Shown: positions 1 to 10,190, counted from the first letter of the stretch. The stretch is DNA of 64,000 bases from Parvularculaceae bacterium (GCA_028284065.1 JANQSJ010000007.1:1-64000), one strand, 5' to 3'. Notes: a model not told the origin generated them from the sequence alone. Numbers and translations: made by a program.

Positions 1-444
<444 letters not shown>

Positions 445-689
445 GTTCCCGTGCCAACTTTGTTGGCGCCGATCTTCGGATTGGTTGGGGCGGGCCCATG
501 CGCGGCGAACGGTTCGTCTGCCGACGAACGCGCCGCAAGCTTCAGACATTTATGTTCGAAGACCTATGGTCTTTGAATATGTTCCTCTTCCTGAGGAGTA
601 AGCCGTCAGGCTTGCGTCCCGAAGGATGGCGGCGACGCGCGACGTTCGCTGTATTGGAACGACTCTCACATGACAGAATTGATTGCGCC

Positions 690-808
690 GGCCCGGTGAT
701 TATTGCGGGGAGCCTCCACCCGATCCCATCCCGAACTCGGTCGTTAAAGTCCCCAGCGCCGATGGTACTCCGTCTTAAGGCGTGGGAGAGTAGGTCGTCG
801 CCGGGCCT
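690..808 (+). rRNA. rrf: 5S ribosomal RNA
   Basis: This is a ~118-nt segment whose ends pair (GGCCCGG at 690-696 with CCGGGCC at 801-807). It contains the conserved 5S core CCCGATCCCATCCCGAACTCGG and the GATGGTACT and GTGGGAGAGTAGGTCG blocks. It lies ~245 nt downstream of the 23S 3' end, the normal 16S-23S-5S order. No initiator-tRNA gene follows, although alphaproteobacterial rRNA operons often have one there. Confidence 0.96.
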
Positions 809-1491
809 GCGCAGTCAGTTCGTTCCCTTCTTGCTTAAATCTATTATGGTGCCGCCGCGCGCATGGTGGCGTGTGGTTCCGCAGCGCATTTCCGTGCACG
901 GCATGCGGTTTGCTCAACACGCCGTTCTGACAAAAGCTAGATCTCTTCGGTTCCTTATGGCGCGAGGCCGGCAAGATACGTCGTGCGCCCGGAACAGCTG
1001 GTGGAGCATTGCTGGCCAAATGGCGGCGATCCTCAAACAGGCGCTGGGTGTCAGGTTGAGTTTCTTGAGTTTGTAATACCTGCGAGCGCACAGAGCTTCG
1101 GCGACGTCTTCGACCCTCCTTTAACGGGCGTGCGTTTGGTCCGACGCCAAAGCGCCGCACTTCGCGCTAAGCGGGAGCGTCGCAGCACATAGGACGATTT
1201 ATCAGCACGAGCTGAGCCTGACGCGAAAAGGCACAAAGGCGGGGGCTTTGGCATATGCTGGGGAAGGCTATTGCGGTAGACCCGCTGCTTCCTGCGAGCG
1301 AGGCCGCGTGGGCGTCAGCCTTAAAGGCCTTCGCGTAAGCATTTTGTCTTCGACACGCTACGCCTCTTTGAAAGTGCGGTAAAGCGCTTGCGGCTCCGCC
1401 CTTTAAATTCAGCGCTGCGTGGGCTACCTAGCCGCGAACAGTTATCAAAAAAGCCGGCGCCCGCCATCGCCCGCGCCGCCCGGAGGCATCT
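809..1491. other. Intergenic region after the rRNA operon
   Basis: The stretch is 683 bases with no gene I can support. Short open frames exist on both strands but have low-complexity translations and no convincing ribosome binding site. I looked for a tRNA and for an rRNA-operon terminator and found neither clearly; only small hairpins occur, such as CAAAG/CTTTG near 1232-1250. The Shine-Dalgarno for the next gene, GGAGG, lies at 1482-1486. Confidence 0.6.
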
Positions 1492-2286
1492 ATGGGATTC
1501 GATGACGCGCCTTTGCCGAAGACGGTGACCGCCGAAACGGTCCTGTCGCTAAAGCACTGGACCGATGATGTTTTTTCGCTGCGCGTGACGCGTCCGGCTG
1601 CTTTTCGCTTCCGCTCTGGCGAGTTCATCATGCTGGGGCTGATGGTCGATGGCAAACCGCTCCTGCGCGCCTATTCCATGGCGAGCCCCGCTTGGGACGA
1701 TGGCCTCGATTTCTATTCCATCAAGGTGCAGGACGGGCCGCTCACTTCGCGCCTTCAGCATATCCAGGAAGGGGACAAGATCCTCCTCGGCAAAAAGCCG
1801 ACGGGCACGCTGGTCCTCGACGCGCTGAAGCCGGGCAAGCGGCTTTACCTTTTCTCCACCGGCACCGGCATCGCGCCCTTCGCAAGCCTCATCCGCGAGC
1901 CGGAGACCTATGAGAAGTTCGATGAGGTGATCCTGACGCACACCTGCCGAAACGTTGCGGATCTCGCTTATGGCGAGGATTTGGTCGCGAACCTGAAGGA
2001 TGATCCGCTTGTCGGCGAAGAAGCGCCGGCGAAGCTCACCCATTACACCAGCACCACGCGCGAGGAGTTCGAGCGCATGGGCCGCATCACAACGCTGATT
2101 GAGAACGGCAAGCTGTTCCAGGATCTCGGCGTCCCGCCGCTCAACCGCGATGTCGACCGCGTCATGATCTGCGGCTCCATGGCGATGCTCCAGGATACAA
2201 AGGAGCTTTGCCTCAAGGCCGGCCTGGAAGAAGGCTCCAACGCAGCGCCGGGCGATTTTGTCGTGGAAAAAGCGTTCGCAGACTGA
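1492..2286 (+). CDS. fpr: Ferredoxin--NADP(+) reductase, bacterial Fpr type
   Basis: The 264-aa product is a cytosolic flavoprotein that moves electrons between NADP(H) and ferredoxin or flavodoxin. The N-terminal FAD barrel shows RAYSMASP (59-66) and a KPTGTLVL segment near 102-109. The NADP-binding half shows STGTGIAPFASL (from 122) and CGSMAML (about 223). The short C-terminal ending VVEKAFAD is characteristic of bacterial Fpr enzymes. Length matches the family (~255-275 aa). GGAGG sits 5 bases before the ATG, fixing the start. It stands alone between the rRNA operon and the ABC cassette; a role in oxidative-stress or Fe-S electron supply is known for the family but not shown here. Confidence 0.95.
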   Translation: MGFDDAPLPKTVTAETVLSLKHWTDDVFSLRVTRPAAFRFRSGEFIMLGLMVDGKPLLRAYSMASPAWDDGLDFYSIKVQDGPLTSRLQHIQEGDKILLGKKPTGTLVLDALKPGKRLYLFSTGTGIAPFASLIREPETYEKFDEVILTHTCRNVADLAYGEDLVANLKDDPLVGEEAPAKLTHYTSTTREEFERMGRITTLIENGKLFQDLGVPPLNRDVDRVMICGSMAMLQDTKELCLKAGLEEGSNAAPGDFVVEKAFAD

Positions 2287-2400
2287 CGAGGCGCCGGACT
2301 CGGCTAGCCGCGTCAACTGGCCTCGGCGGCGGCGTTCGACCGCGCGCCGGCGTCGCGGTATCGTCGTTGCTGGCAACAGCGTGGGTTCCGGCGTCCCATC

Positions 2401-3117
2401 ATGGCTTCTTCGATAATGGATGAACGGCCATCGCCTGCGGCCGCGCCGTCGCCCGAGCCGGCGGCGGTCCGCGTTGAGCGCCTGCGGAAGTCCTTTGATA
2501 CCGCGCAGGGGCCGCTCCTCATTCTCGACGGCGTTTCGTTTTCCGTGCCCAAGGGCGGGCGCCTCGCGGTAACGGGCGAATCCGGATGCGGAAAAAGCAC
2601 GCTTCTGCATATTCTTGCAGGACTGGAGCCGTATGATTCCGGCCATGTCGAAGTGGGCGGCGTGTCGCTTAGCGGCCTCAGCGACGCGGCCCGCACGCGC
2701 CTGCGGCGCGCCGACGTCGCCGTCGTGTTTCAGCAATTCAATCTCATCCCCAGTCTCACCATCGCGGACAATGTCGCGTTTCAGGCGCGCGTCGCAGGCG
2801 CCTATGACGCTAACTGGCGCGACGCATTGCTTGAGCGGCTCGGCATTGGCGATCTGAAGCACAGGTACCCGGAGCAGTTATCCGGCGGCCAGCAGCAACG
2901 CGCGGCGATCGCCCGCGCGCTGTGCGTGCGGCCTAAGCTCCTGCTTGCCGACGAGCCGACGGGCAATCTCGACGAAGGATCAAGCGGCGCGGTGCTCCGG
3001 GCCATGAACGAGCTCGTCGAGGATGTCGGCGCGACCCTCGTCCTGATCACTCACAGCGACGCGATCGCCGCGACGATGGATCTCCGGTTGCGGCTCGTCG
3101 GCGGAAAGGTCGCCTAG
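2401..3117 (+). CDS. ABC transporter ATP-binding protein (AttE/LolD-like)
   Basis: The 238-aa protein is a stand-alone nucleotide-binding subunit. Walker A GESGCGKST is at 59-67, the Q-loop lies around VVFQQFN, the signature LSGGQQQR is at 160-167, and Walker B LLLADEP at 180-186 is followed by the TGNLD D-loop. A proline/alanine-rich ~20-residue N-terminus precedes the fold. The MacB/LolD/AttE subfamily assignment follows from similarity to ATPases that drive FtsX-type permeases. The permease gene starts 1 base after this stop, and a CrtC/AttH-family secreted protein follows, so this is an AttEFGH-like operon. Such pumps work on lipids, peptides or envelope substrates rather than small-molecule import; the substrate here is unknown. 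Confidence 0.9.
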   Translation: MASSIMDERPSPAAAPSPEPAAVRVERLRKSFDTAQGPLLILDGVSFSVPKGGRLAVTGESGCGKSTLLHILAGLEPYDSGHVEVGGVSLSGLSDAARTRLRRADVAVVFQQFNLIPSLTIADNVAFQARVAGAYDANWRDALLERLGIGDLKHRYPEQLSGGQQQRAAIARALCVRPKLLLADEPTGNLDEGSSGAVLRAMNELVEDVGATLVLITHSDAIAATMDLRLRLVGGKVA

Positions 3118-3118
3118 C

Positions 3119-5587
3119 GTGGGGGCCGCTGTCGCATTCGCAACGCTTCTCAGCCACTGGCGGCGGCGGCCCTGGCAGGGCGTCATGCTGGTGGTCGGCC
3201 TCGCCGCCGCGACGGCGCTATTCTCTGGCGTCCAGGCCCTGAATTTCCAGGCGCGCCTCAATTACGACCAGGCGGAGCGGCAACTGGGCGGCGGCGGGCT
3301 GGCGGCGTATGTCGCGCCGTCCGGCGCGGCGTTCGATGAAGCGGCGTTCGCGGCGCTAAGGCGGCGGGGCGTCCTTGTCTCTCCTGTGGTGGAGGGACGC
3401 GTCGTCATCGGGAGCGACGCTTTCACCGTCCTCGGTATCGATCCCGCGACCGCGCCGCGGGACGCCGCCGTCGGCGGATTGTCCGCGCAAGGAGATGACG
3501 GTCCTGCGCCGGCGACGTTCCTGACGCCGCCCTACGCCATGCTCGCCGCGCCGGAGACCGTCCGTATCTTGAGTGGCGCGCGGGAGACGGCGGAAGGCGC
3601 GCCGCTGCCTCCATCGCGCGAAGCGTCGGGCATTGCGCCCTTTACGCTGGTCATGGACATCGGCGCGGCGCAGGGCCTCCTGAACAAGAAGGGCGCGCTC
3701 ACGCGCCTGCTGGTCGTCGACGACGCCGGCGCGCCGGATCGCATAGAGGCGGCCGGCGTCGACCTTATAAGGGTGGACGTCGGCGACGCCGGGGGCGCCG
3801 GCGCCCTGACGGGTAGTTTTCACCTCAACCTCACCGCCTTCGGCTTTCTGTCTTTTCTCGTTGGTTTGCTGATCGTGCGGTCGGCGGCGGGCCTCGCTTT
3901 CGAACAGCGCGTGGCGACGCTCCGGACGATGCGGGCGAGCGGCGTGACGACCGCCCAATTGACCGTGGCGATCGTCTGCGAAGCGCTTGCGGCGGCGCTG
4001 ATCGCCGGCGGGCTCGGTGTTCTCGCCGGGTATGCGGTCGCCGCCGTCATTTTGCCCGACGTGGCGCTGACGCTGCGCGGCCTTTATGGCGCGAACGTGT
4101 CAGGGGAACTTGTCGTTCGGCCCGTATGGGTCGCGCTGGCCCTTGCGATGAGCGTCGCCGGGGCGCTCGCCGCGTCCGCGGCGGGGGTTGTGCGGCTACG
4201 ATCATTGTCCGTACTCGACGCCGCAAAGCCGCACCTGTGGATGCGCGCGGCGGGCAGGGCGGCGCGCCGCGACGGCGCCCTTGCGGCGGGCGCATGTCTC
4301 ATCGCGCTTCTGGCGCTGATGGTTGGCGACGGCCTGATTGCCGGATTCGTTATTCTGGGCGCGGCGCTTCTGGCGGCCGCCCTGGCGCTCCCGCCGGCGC
4401 TCGGATGGATCGCTGCGCGGCTTGAGGCGCAGGCCGACGGCGCCGTGGCGCGCTGGTTTTGGGCCGATGCGCGCCAGCAACTGCCATCGCTTGCGCTGGC
4501 GCTTCAGGCCCTGATGATTGCGCTCGCCGCGAATATCGGCGTTGGGGCGATGGTGGGAAGCTTTCGGGACACATTCGTTGGCTGGCTCGATCAGCGGCTT
4601 GCGGCGGAGGCGTTCATCCGGCTCGGTCCTACCGTTGACGGCGACGAACTCGACGGATGGTTGGCGCAGCTGCCGGATGTGGTGAGAACGCTGCCGTTCG
4701 GCAGCGTATCGTCGCGGATCAATGGCGCGCCCGTTTCACTGCTCGGTTTTGTCGACGATGAAACGTATCGGGATAACTGGCCGCTTCTTGCGGCGGCCGA
4801 TGCGCCATGGCGACGCGTCGCGGACGGCGAGGCCGTGCTCATCAATGAACAGATGTTCCGTCGGCGCAACATATCTGTCGGCGACACGCTTGAGATCATG
4901 TCCCCCGCAGGTCCCTGGCCTGTCGTCGTCGCAGGGGTCTATTCGGACTACGGCAATCCCGCCGGGGAGGCGATGGCGAACATTGAGGCCGTGGCGGCGA
5001 GATGGCCCGAGTTTAATCCGCGGTTTCGTCAGATACGACTGTCGGCGAGCGATGAGTCGGACGCGGTTAGGCGATTCATGCAGGACGCCATCTCGCAGTT
5101 CGATCTCGATGAGGACGCGATCATCGACCAGAAATCGCTGAAGGCGTTCTCGGTGAGCGTTTTTGAACGGACATTCTCAGTGACGGCGGCGCTGAACGTG
5201 CTGACGCTGGCGGTTTCCGGCGTCGCGATGCTGACGGCGCTGAGCGCCCTGTCGGCGGCGCGTCTCACCATGCTTGCGCCCGCCTGGGCGATGGGTCTGA
5301 CGCGGGACCGCCTCGCCGGGCTCGATTTCGCGCGGACCATCGCGCTCAGCGCGCTCACCGCGGCGGCGGCGATCCCCGTCGGCGTCGTTATCGCCTGGGT
5401 GTTAACCGCGATCGTCAATGTGGAGGCGTTCGGCTGGCGCCTGCCGCTGCGTCATTATCCGGCGGACTGGGCGCGCCTCGCCGCCATCGCCATCGTGATC
5501 GCGGGGCTCGCCTCCGCGCCGTCGGCTTTGTCCCTGCGGCGCGCGTCTTCCGGCGACCTCTTGAAGGCTTTTTCGGCGGAGCGGTGA
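3119..5587 (+). CDS. FtsX-domain ABC permease (AttF/AttG-like, double unit)
   Basis: The product is 822 aa, a large inner-membrane permease. A first TM helix sits near residues 18-35. A periplasmic region follows, then FtsX-like TM bundles around 240-370, further TM helices at ~390-480, a second extracytoplasmic domain, and a final three-helix FtsX block from ~690 to 820. Two FtsX units in one chain are the usual form for LolC/YbbP-like and Att-type permeases. The start is GTG, 1 base after the ATPase stop, with GGAAAGG upstream, implying translational coupling. The stop overlaps the next reading frame's region (GTGA at 5584-5587). It should pair with the upstream ATPase to extract or secrete an envelope molecule. 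Confidence 0.88.
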   Translation: MGAAVAFATLLSHWRRRPWQGVMLVVGLAAATALFSGVQALNFQARLNYDQAERQLGGGGLAAYVAPSGAAFDEAAFAALRRRGVLVSPVVEGRVVIGSDAFTVLGIDPATAPRDAAVGGLSAQGDDGPAPATFLTPPYAMLAAPETVRILSGARETAEGAPLPPSREASGIAPFTLVMDIGAAQGLLNKKGALTRLLVVDDAGAPDRIEAAGVDLIRVDVGDAGGAGALTGSFHLNLTAFGFLSFLVGLLIVRSAAGLAFEQRVATLRTMRASGVTTAQLTVAIVCEALAAALIAGGLGVLAGYAVAAVILPDVALTLRGLYGANVSGELVVRPVWVALALAMSVAGALAASAAGVVRLRSLSVLDAAKPHLWMRAAGRAARRDGALAAGACLIALLALMVGDGLIAGFVILGAALLAAALALPPALGWIAARLEAQADGAVARWFWADARQQLPSLALALQALMIALAANIGVGAMVGSFRDTFVGWLDQRLAAEAFIRLGPTVDGDELDGWLAQLPDVVRTLPFGSVSSRINGAPVSLLGFVDDETYRDNWPLLAAADAPWRRVADGEAVLINEQMFRRRNISVGDTLEIMSPAGPWPVVVAGVYSDYGNPAGEAMANIEAVAARWPEFNPRFRQIRLSASDESDAVRRFMQDAISQFDLDEDAIIDQKSLKAFSVSVFERTFSVTAALNVLTLAVSGVAMLTALSALSAARLTMLAPAWAMGLTRDRLAGLDFARTIALSALTAAAAIPVGVVIAWVLTAIVNVEAFGWRLPLRHYPADWARLAAIAIVIAGLASAPSALSLRRASSGDLLKAFSAER

Positions 5588-5592
5588 TCGCC

Positions 5593-6681
5593 ATGCAGTT
5601 GATCCGCGCTCGGCCTTGCGCGCTCGCTATTGTTGCGGCGCTCTTGTTGATTGGACCGTCGAACGCTCAGGGCGTATTCGACCTCGGCCGCCAGATCGAC
5701 GGCTATGCCGCCGTCGCGCCCGATCGGACGTTCGCCTTTCCGGACGATCACGGCCCCCATGACGGCTACCGCGTCGAATGGTGGTATCTGACCGCGAACC
5801 TCGAAGCCGAGGACGGGCGGCGTTTCGGCGTTCAGTGGACGTTGTTTCGCATCCGCATGGCGCCGCCAGGCGAGGCGGACGACGCCGGCGCGTGGCGCTC
5901 GCCATACGTTTTCATGGGACATGCGGGCCTGACCAGCGGCGACGCGCATTTCAGCGCCGAACGGTTCGCCCGCGCCGACACCGGGCAAGCGGACGTTGCG
6001 GCCGCGCCGGCGTTCGAAGCGTTTATCGACGAGTGGCGGTTCGCCGCCGATGACGCGTCGGGGGACGGGTTGCGGACGGCGAGCGTTTCTGCTGGCGGAA
6101 AGGACTTCTCCTATGCGCTCGACCTCACCGCGACGGGGCCTATCGTGTTGCAGGGCGAGGGCGGCTACAGCCGCAAGTCCCCCGGTCCGCAGGCGTCCTA
6201 TTACTACAGCCAGCCGTTTTTCGACGCCGACGGAGAGATCGTCATTGACGGCGAACCCGTCGCCGTGACGGGCAAGGCGTGGATGGACCGCGAATGGTCG
6301 AGCCAGCTCCTGCGCGAGACCCAGAGCGGTTGGGATTGGCTCTCGCTGCATTTCGACGATGGCGACAAGGCGATGCTCTTTCGCTTACGCGATGGGACCG
6401 AAGGCGATTACTTCGCCGGGACGTGGATCGGCGCCGATGGGACCGCCCGGCCGATCGCAAGAGAGGAGATTTCCTTTGAGCCTCTGGCCCGCCGTCGAAA
6501 GGGACGCGCGCGCGTTCCTATCGCCTGGCGCGTGCAGGCAGGCGATCGCCGCGAGCGCCTTCGGATTGAGGCGCTGAACCCCGACGCCTTCATGGCCACA
6601 AGCTTTCCCTATTGGGAGGGGCCCGTCACGATCTCCGGCGACCGAACGGGCGTCGGCTACCTTGAAATGACGGGGTACTGA
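5593..6681 (+). CDS. Secreted AttH/carotenoid 1,2-hydratase-like lipocalin-fold protein
   Basis: The 362-aa protein has a signal peptide (hydrophobic residues ~8-23 ending near SNAQ). The mature part matches the CrtC/AttH (DUF2006-like) family: VEWWYLTANL with GVQWTLFR early, GKAWMDREW in the middle and WDWLSLHF after it. AttH proteins are paired lipocalin-like barrels exported to the periplasm; their enzymology is poorly known. It follows the permease within 6 bases, completing an AttEFGH-type cassette, so it probably handles the transported substrate, possibly a lipid. An in-frame GTG at 5584 would give 365 aa, but GGAG at 5578-5581 is better spaced for the ATG at 5593. Confidence 0.86.
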   Translation: MQLIRARPCALAIVAALLLIGPSNAQGVFDLGRQIDGYAAVAPDRTFAFPDDHGPHDGYRVEWWYLTANLEAEDGRRFGVQWTLFRIRMAPPGEADDAGAWRSPYVFMGHAGLTSGDAHFSAERFARADTGQADVAAAPAFEAFIDEWRFAADDASGDGLRTASVSAGGKDFSYALDLTATGPIVLQGEGGYSRKSPGPQASYYYSQPFFDADGEIVIDGEPVAVTGKAWMDREWSSQLLRETQSGWDWLSLHFDDGDKAMLFRLRDGTEGDYFAGTWIGADGTARPIAREEISFEPLARRRKGRARVPIAWRVQAGDRRERLRIEALNPDAFMATSFPYWEGPVTISGDRTGVGYLEMTGY

Positions 6682-6716
6682 CAGCCTGCGCGCAGCTTGG
6701 CGCGGGCGCGTTTTGC

Positions 6717-6857
6717 GCATCGGGCGCTACATACGCGTCGCCTCATCCTGAGGGATTTTTCTCCTCACCCTTCGAGACGCCAGCCAAGAAACTGGCTCCT
6801 CAGGGTGAGGAGAAAGATTGCCTCGAAGGAGAGCGATGCGGATGTAGCGCCCGATGC
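6717..6857. repeat. Nested palindromic element (REP/MITE-like)
   Basis: A perfect 16-bp inverted repeat bounds the element: GCATCGGGCGCTACAT (6717-6732) and its complement (6842-6857). Inside lies CCTCATCCTGAGG (6741-6753) and an inner hairpin with 11-bp arms CTCCTCACCCT (6761-6771) and AGGGTGAGGAG (6802-6812), itself containing GCCAG/CTGGC. The CCTCA(C/T)CCTGAGG type of core is familiar from dispersed intergenic palindromes of alphaproteobacteria. It fills the gap between two convergent genes. It could act as a bidirectional terminator or mRNA stabiliser; no protein is encoded. Confidence 0.85.
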
Positions 6858-6962
6858 TCCGCACCAAGCTGCGCTGACGTCCAAGGGTTCGGTTTGAAAG
6901 TTCGACATCGTCTTGCAGGGCATTGGGAAGACGTCATGAATCAGGGTCGGTGCAGCGTCGCT

Positions 6963-9900
6963 CTAGTCGCCCGCCCACACGTCGAGGGCGTAGCGCCCGT
7001 CCGCGGCCATGCCTTCCATCCAGGTTTCGGCCACTTCGTAAGAGACGTCCCTTTCCTCCGCATAGAGCGTCGTGATCGCACGCTTCACGTCCGGCTCCAT
7101 GGCCGAGCCGTCGCCGCACACATAGATGCGCGCGCCGGCGTCAATTAGGGCCCACACCTTCTCTCGCTCCTCGCGAATGAGGTCCTGCACATAGACGCGC
7201 CGCCCCTCATGCCGGGAAAAGGCGACTTTGAGGTCGATTACCCCTTCCGAGGCCGCTTCTTCCAGCTCCTCCCTGTAAAGAAAGTCCTGATCGGGGTGGC
7301 GGCAACCGAAAAAGAGGAGGGCGGCGCCCAGCGGCGCGCCGGCCGCTTTCTGTTCCCGGCGCTCCCGGATAAAGCCGCGGAATGGCGCGAGGCCGGTGCC
7401 GGGGCCGATCATGATGACCGGCGTCGCCGGGTCGGCCGGCAATTCAAATCCGCCGCTCGCCGGCTTGACGACGGCGTAGATGGTCTCGCCCATACGCGCC
7501 TCGGCGAGATAGTTTGAACACACCCCTTCATAGCGTCCGCGGCCAGATCGGGCCTCGCCTCCGACGACGCCAACAGTCACCGAGCAGCGCCGGGCGTCGG
7601 CGGCGGGCGAGGAGGATATCGAGTAATATCGCGGCGTCATCCAGGGGATGATTTCCAGGAACACCTCGAACGGCAGCTCGCACGCGGGAAACTCCTCCAG
7701 CAAGTCGAAGACCGACTTGCGCTTCAGAAAGACTTCGCTGCGGTAGATGTCTTCGCCGTTGACTTTCGGCGCGGCGAGTGCCTCCAGCTGAGACTTGGTG
7801 TCCGGACAACGCGTGTGGCGGGCAAGAATGCTGACGTCCTTGCGCGAGGCGACCGCCTGAAGCTCGCCATAGAGGTCGGCGAGGCGGCGCACGGAAAAGG
7901 TGGAGTCGTTCGGGAACGGACTTCTCCGCCCGCCGGTCGCATGGACGCGGATGAAGCTGTCGTCATTGAAGCCGAACCGTTTCATGACGCGGTCGACAAG
8001 CGCCGGGCGATTGACCGGCACGACGCATAAGTGGTCGCCCGGCTTGTAGGCGAGCCCCTCGGGAAGCTCCACCTCCACGTGGCGCGTCGAGCGCTCCGAC
8101 GCCGCGCCCTGGAGTTCGCTGTTCGCAACGATGGTCATCGGCAGCGCGCCCGTCTGGTTGGCGACCGGGTGCGCCGTCACGCTCTCCGCGACCTCAATCT
8201 GGTAGAGCGGTTCGGCCTCCTCCGCCTCGGCGACCTCAAGCTCAAGGTCGAGGGCCTTTGCGACCTGCGGCCATAAATCCTCCGTCCACGCCAGGAACTG
8301 GCCTTCCTGGTCGTCGCGGGCGTCGGCTTCGCCGCGATCCTTGATGCGCGCCGCTCCGGCGGCCGCCATCTTTTCGTCGATCGTGCGCGGCACGGCCTGA
8401 TAGGTCGCCGCCCAGTCGCGATTGCCGCAGCCGAATACGGCGTAGCGAACGCCCGCGAGCGCCTCCGCATCTAGGCCGTCCAGCCAGCCCATGAACTTCG
8501 CCGCATTGTCCGGCGGCGCGCCATTATAGGATGCGCTGGCGATGATAACGGCGCCCTTGGCGGGCAGCTTGCCCACATAATCATCGAGCGGCGCCAACGT
8601 CGTTTCGAAACCGTTCAAGTCGCCCGCATTGGCGATTTCGCGGGCGAACCCCTCCGTCGCGCCGAGGTTTGATCCGTAAAGGATGCAAAGCGGCGTCCCG
8701 TGGCGCGGCGCGCGCTGCTTCGCCGCCTCATCCTTTTCCGCGGTTTCGTTCGCAACGGGCGCCAGCGCGCTGCGCGTGACGCCGGCCCGCATGCGCACCC
8801 GCATCCGAAAGCCGTCCGGCTTGATCGACATCGTCTCCTTGACCTTCAGGTCATAGTCATGCGGATCGAGCAGTTCGAAACGCTGCAGGATCATGCCGAG
8901 GACAAGCGTCGCCTCCTGCATGGCGAACTGACGACCGATGCAGGCCCGTCGGCCATTGCCAAATGGCTTGTAAGCGGCTGCGGGCCGCGCCGCCTCCGCC
9001 TCGCGCGAAAAATTGTCCGGGTTGAAGGCGTCAGCGTCCGGCCCCCAGATCTCCGGGTCGCGATGCAGCATCAAGGTCAGGACGGTCGTGAACGTGCCCT
9101 TCTTAAGGAAATAACCGTCGCCGATCGTTTCGTCTTCATAAGGATAGACGCTGAACGCCGGCGCGGTCGGCCATAGGCGCAGGGATTCCAGGAGAATGGC
9201 GCGAACATAGTCGAGCTTGCTGATCTGCCTGTAGGTCGGCGCGGCGGCGACGTCGCGGCCGAGAACCTCGTCCACTTCCGCGTAGGCCTTCGCCAGCGCG
9301 TCGGGGTTCTTCAACAGGAAGTAGAGCGTGAACGACAAGAGCCCCGACGTCGTCTCGTGCCCGGCGATAAGGAAGGTGTTGATCTGATAGCGGATGTTCT
9401 CGTCGGAAAGGCTCTCGCCGGTCGCCTTGTCGACGCCCTGAAGCATGTAGTTAAGTAAATCGTTGGCGACTGCGCCGTCGGACGCGGCGCCGTTGACGCG
9501 CGCGCGCTTTCGCTCGCGGATGATTTCATCGACGAGATTGTTCATGTACGCCGCGTCCTGGCGCAACTGGTCGAGCCGGCTTCTGAGCGCAACATTCTCG
9601 AAGGGCAGGCCGCGTTGCAGCATGCAGGTTTCGAGCGTGCGCGTCAGGGCGTCGATAAAAGGGTGAAAATCGCGGCGGTAGAAAGAATTGAAGCGGTAGT
9701 CGAACCCGCACAGGCCGATCGTGTCGAGCGCGAGGCCCGTCATGTCATGGACGACGTCGATGTCGTCGTCAGCGTTCATCCGCTCCCATTTCAGGACAAG
9801 CTGATTGGCGATATCGACCATCATCGGCAGATAGTCGACCATCGCCTTCTGCGCGAAGGTCGGCAGGAGGATGTTATGCGCCTTCGACCAGTTCGGCGCC

Positions 9901-10190
9901 GACGTGTCGGCGGTGAAAAGCCCGTCCTCCGCAATCGTCCGCACCCGTTTCAGGGCGCCGCGGACGGCCTTGTCGAAGCGGCTTTCGTCGCACAGCTCTT
10001 CAACCAGCTTCGTTCCCGACACGATGACCATGGGTTTGCCCATCATGTTGAGCCAGAAAATCGGCCCGTGCCGGCGCGTCAGGTCCATCAAGCCCTGAAG
10101 AGGCGCCTCGGCGTCGATGGTCATGGCGTTGCCGAGAATGGGCTGTCCCGGCGGATTGGGAATCGGGTGGAGCGGGTTCTTGCTCGCCAT
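6963..10190 (-). CDS. Bifunctional cytochrome P450/NADPH-P450 reductase (CYP102, P450-BM3 type)
   Basis: The 1075-aa self-sufficient monooxygenase fuses a heme domain to FMN and FAD/NADPH reductase domains. The heme domain shows the I-helix AGHETT (276-281), ExxR (E335-R338) and the heme loop FGNGRRACIG with ligand Cys417. Phe92 sits in DGLFT, the place of BM3 Phe87 over the heme. The reductase part has a flavodoxin FMN loop (ILYGSNLGATEGFA), the FAD motif RYYSISSS and NADPH motif GPGTGLAPFRGF, and ends YALDVWAGD like BM3. Known members hydroxylate medium/long-chain fatty acids near the omega end. The ATG at 10190 has AGGGAGGG upstream; a longer frame from 10274 lacks that support. It lies 92 bp downstream of the peroxidase gene on the same strand. 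Confidence 0.97.
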   Translation of the reverse strand: MASKNPLHPIPNPPGQPILGNAMTIDAEAPLQGLMDLTRRHGPIFWLNMMGKPMVIVSGTKLVEELCDESRFDKAVRGALKRVRTIAEDGLFTADTSAPNWSKAHNILLPTFAQKAMVDYLPMMVDIANQLVLKWERMNADDDIDVVHDMTGLALDTIGLCGFDYRFNSFYRRDFHPFIDALTRTLETCMLQRGLPFENVALRSRLDQLRQDAAYMNNLVDEIIRERKRARVNGAASDGAVANDLLNYMLQGVDKATGESLSDENIRYQINTFLIAGHETTSGLLSFTLYFLLKNPDALAKAYAEVDEVLGRDVAAAPTYRQISKLDYVRAILLESLRLWPTAPAFSVYPYEDETIGDGYFLKKGTFTTVLTLMLHRDPEIWGPDADAFNPDNFSREAEAARPAAAYKPFGNGRRACIGRQFAMQEATLVLGMILQRFELLDPHDYDLKVKETMSIKPDGFRMRVRMRAGVTRSALAPVANETAEKDEAAKQRAPRHGTPLCILYGSNLGATEGFAREIANAGDLNGFETTLAPLDDYVGKLPAKGAVIIASASYNGAPPDNAAKFMGWLDGLDAEALAGVRYAVFGCGNRDWAATYQAVPRTIDEKMAAAGAARIKDRGEADARDDQEGQFLAWTEDLWPQVAKALDLELEVAEAEEAEPLYQIEVAESVTAHPVANQTGALPMTIVANSELQGAASERSTRHVEVELPEGLAYKPGDHLCVVPVNRPALVDRVMKRFGFNDDSFIRVHATGGRRSPFPNDSTFSVRRLADLYGELQAVASRKDVSILARHTRCPDTKSQLEALAAPKVNGEDIYRSEVFLKRKSVFDLLEEFPACELPFEVFLEIIPWMTPRYYSISSSPAADARRCSVTVGVVGGEARSGRGRYEGVCSNYLAEARMGETIYAVVKPASGGFELPADPATPVIMIGPGTGLAPFRGFIRERREQKAAGAPLGAALLFFGCRHPDQDFLYREELEEAASEGVIDLKVAFSRHEGRRVYVQDLIREEREKVWALIDAGARIYVCGDGSAMEPDVKRAITTLYAEERDVSYEVAETWMEGMAADGRYALDVWAGD

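Noticed and set aside
983-1192. A 69-codon plus-strand frame after the 5S gene
   Set aside because: No ribosome binding site and no protein-like features; overlapping frames of similar length exist on the other strand.
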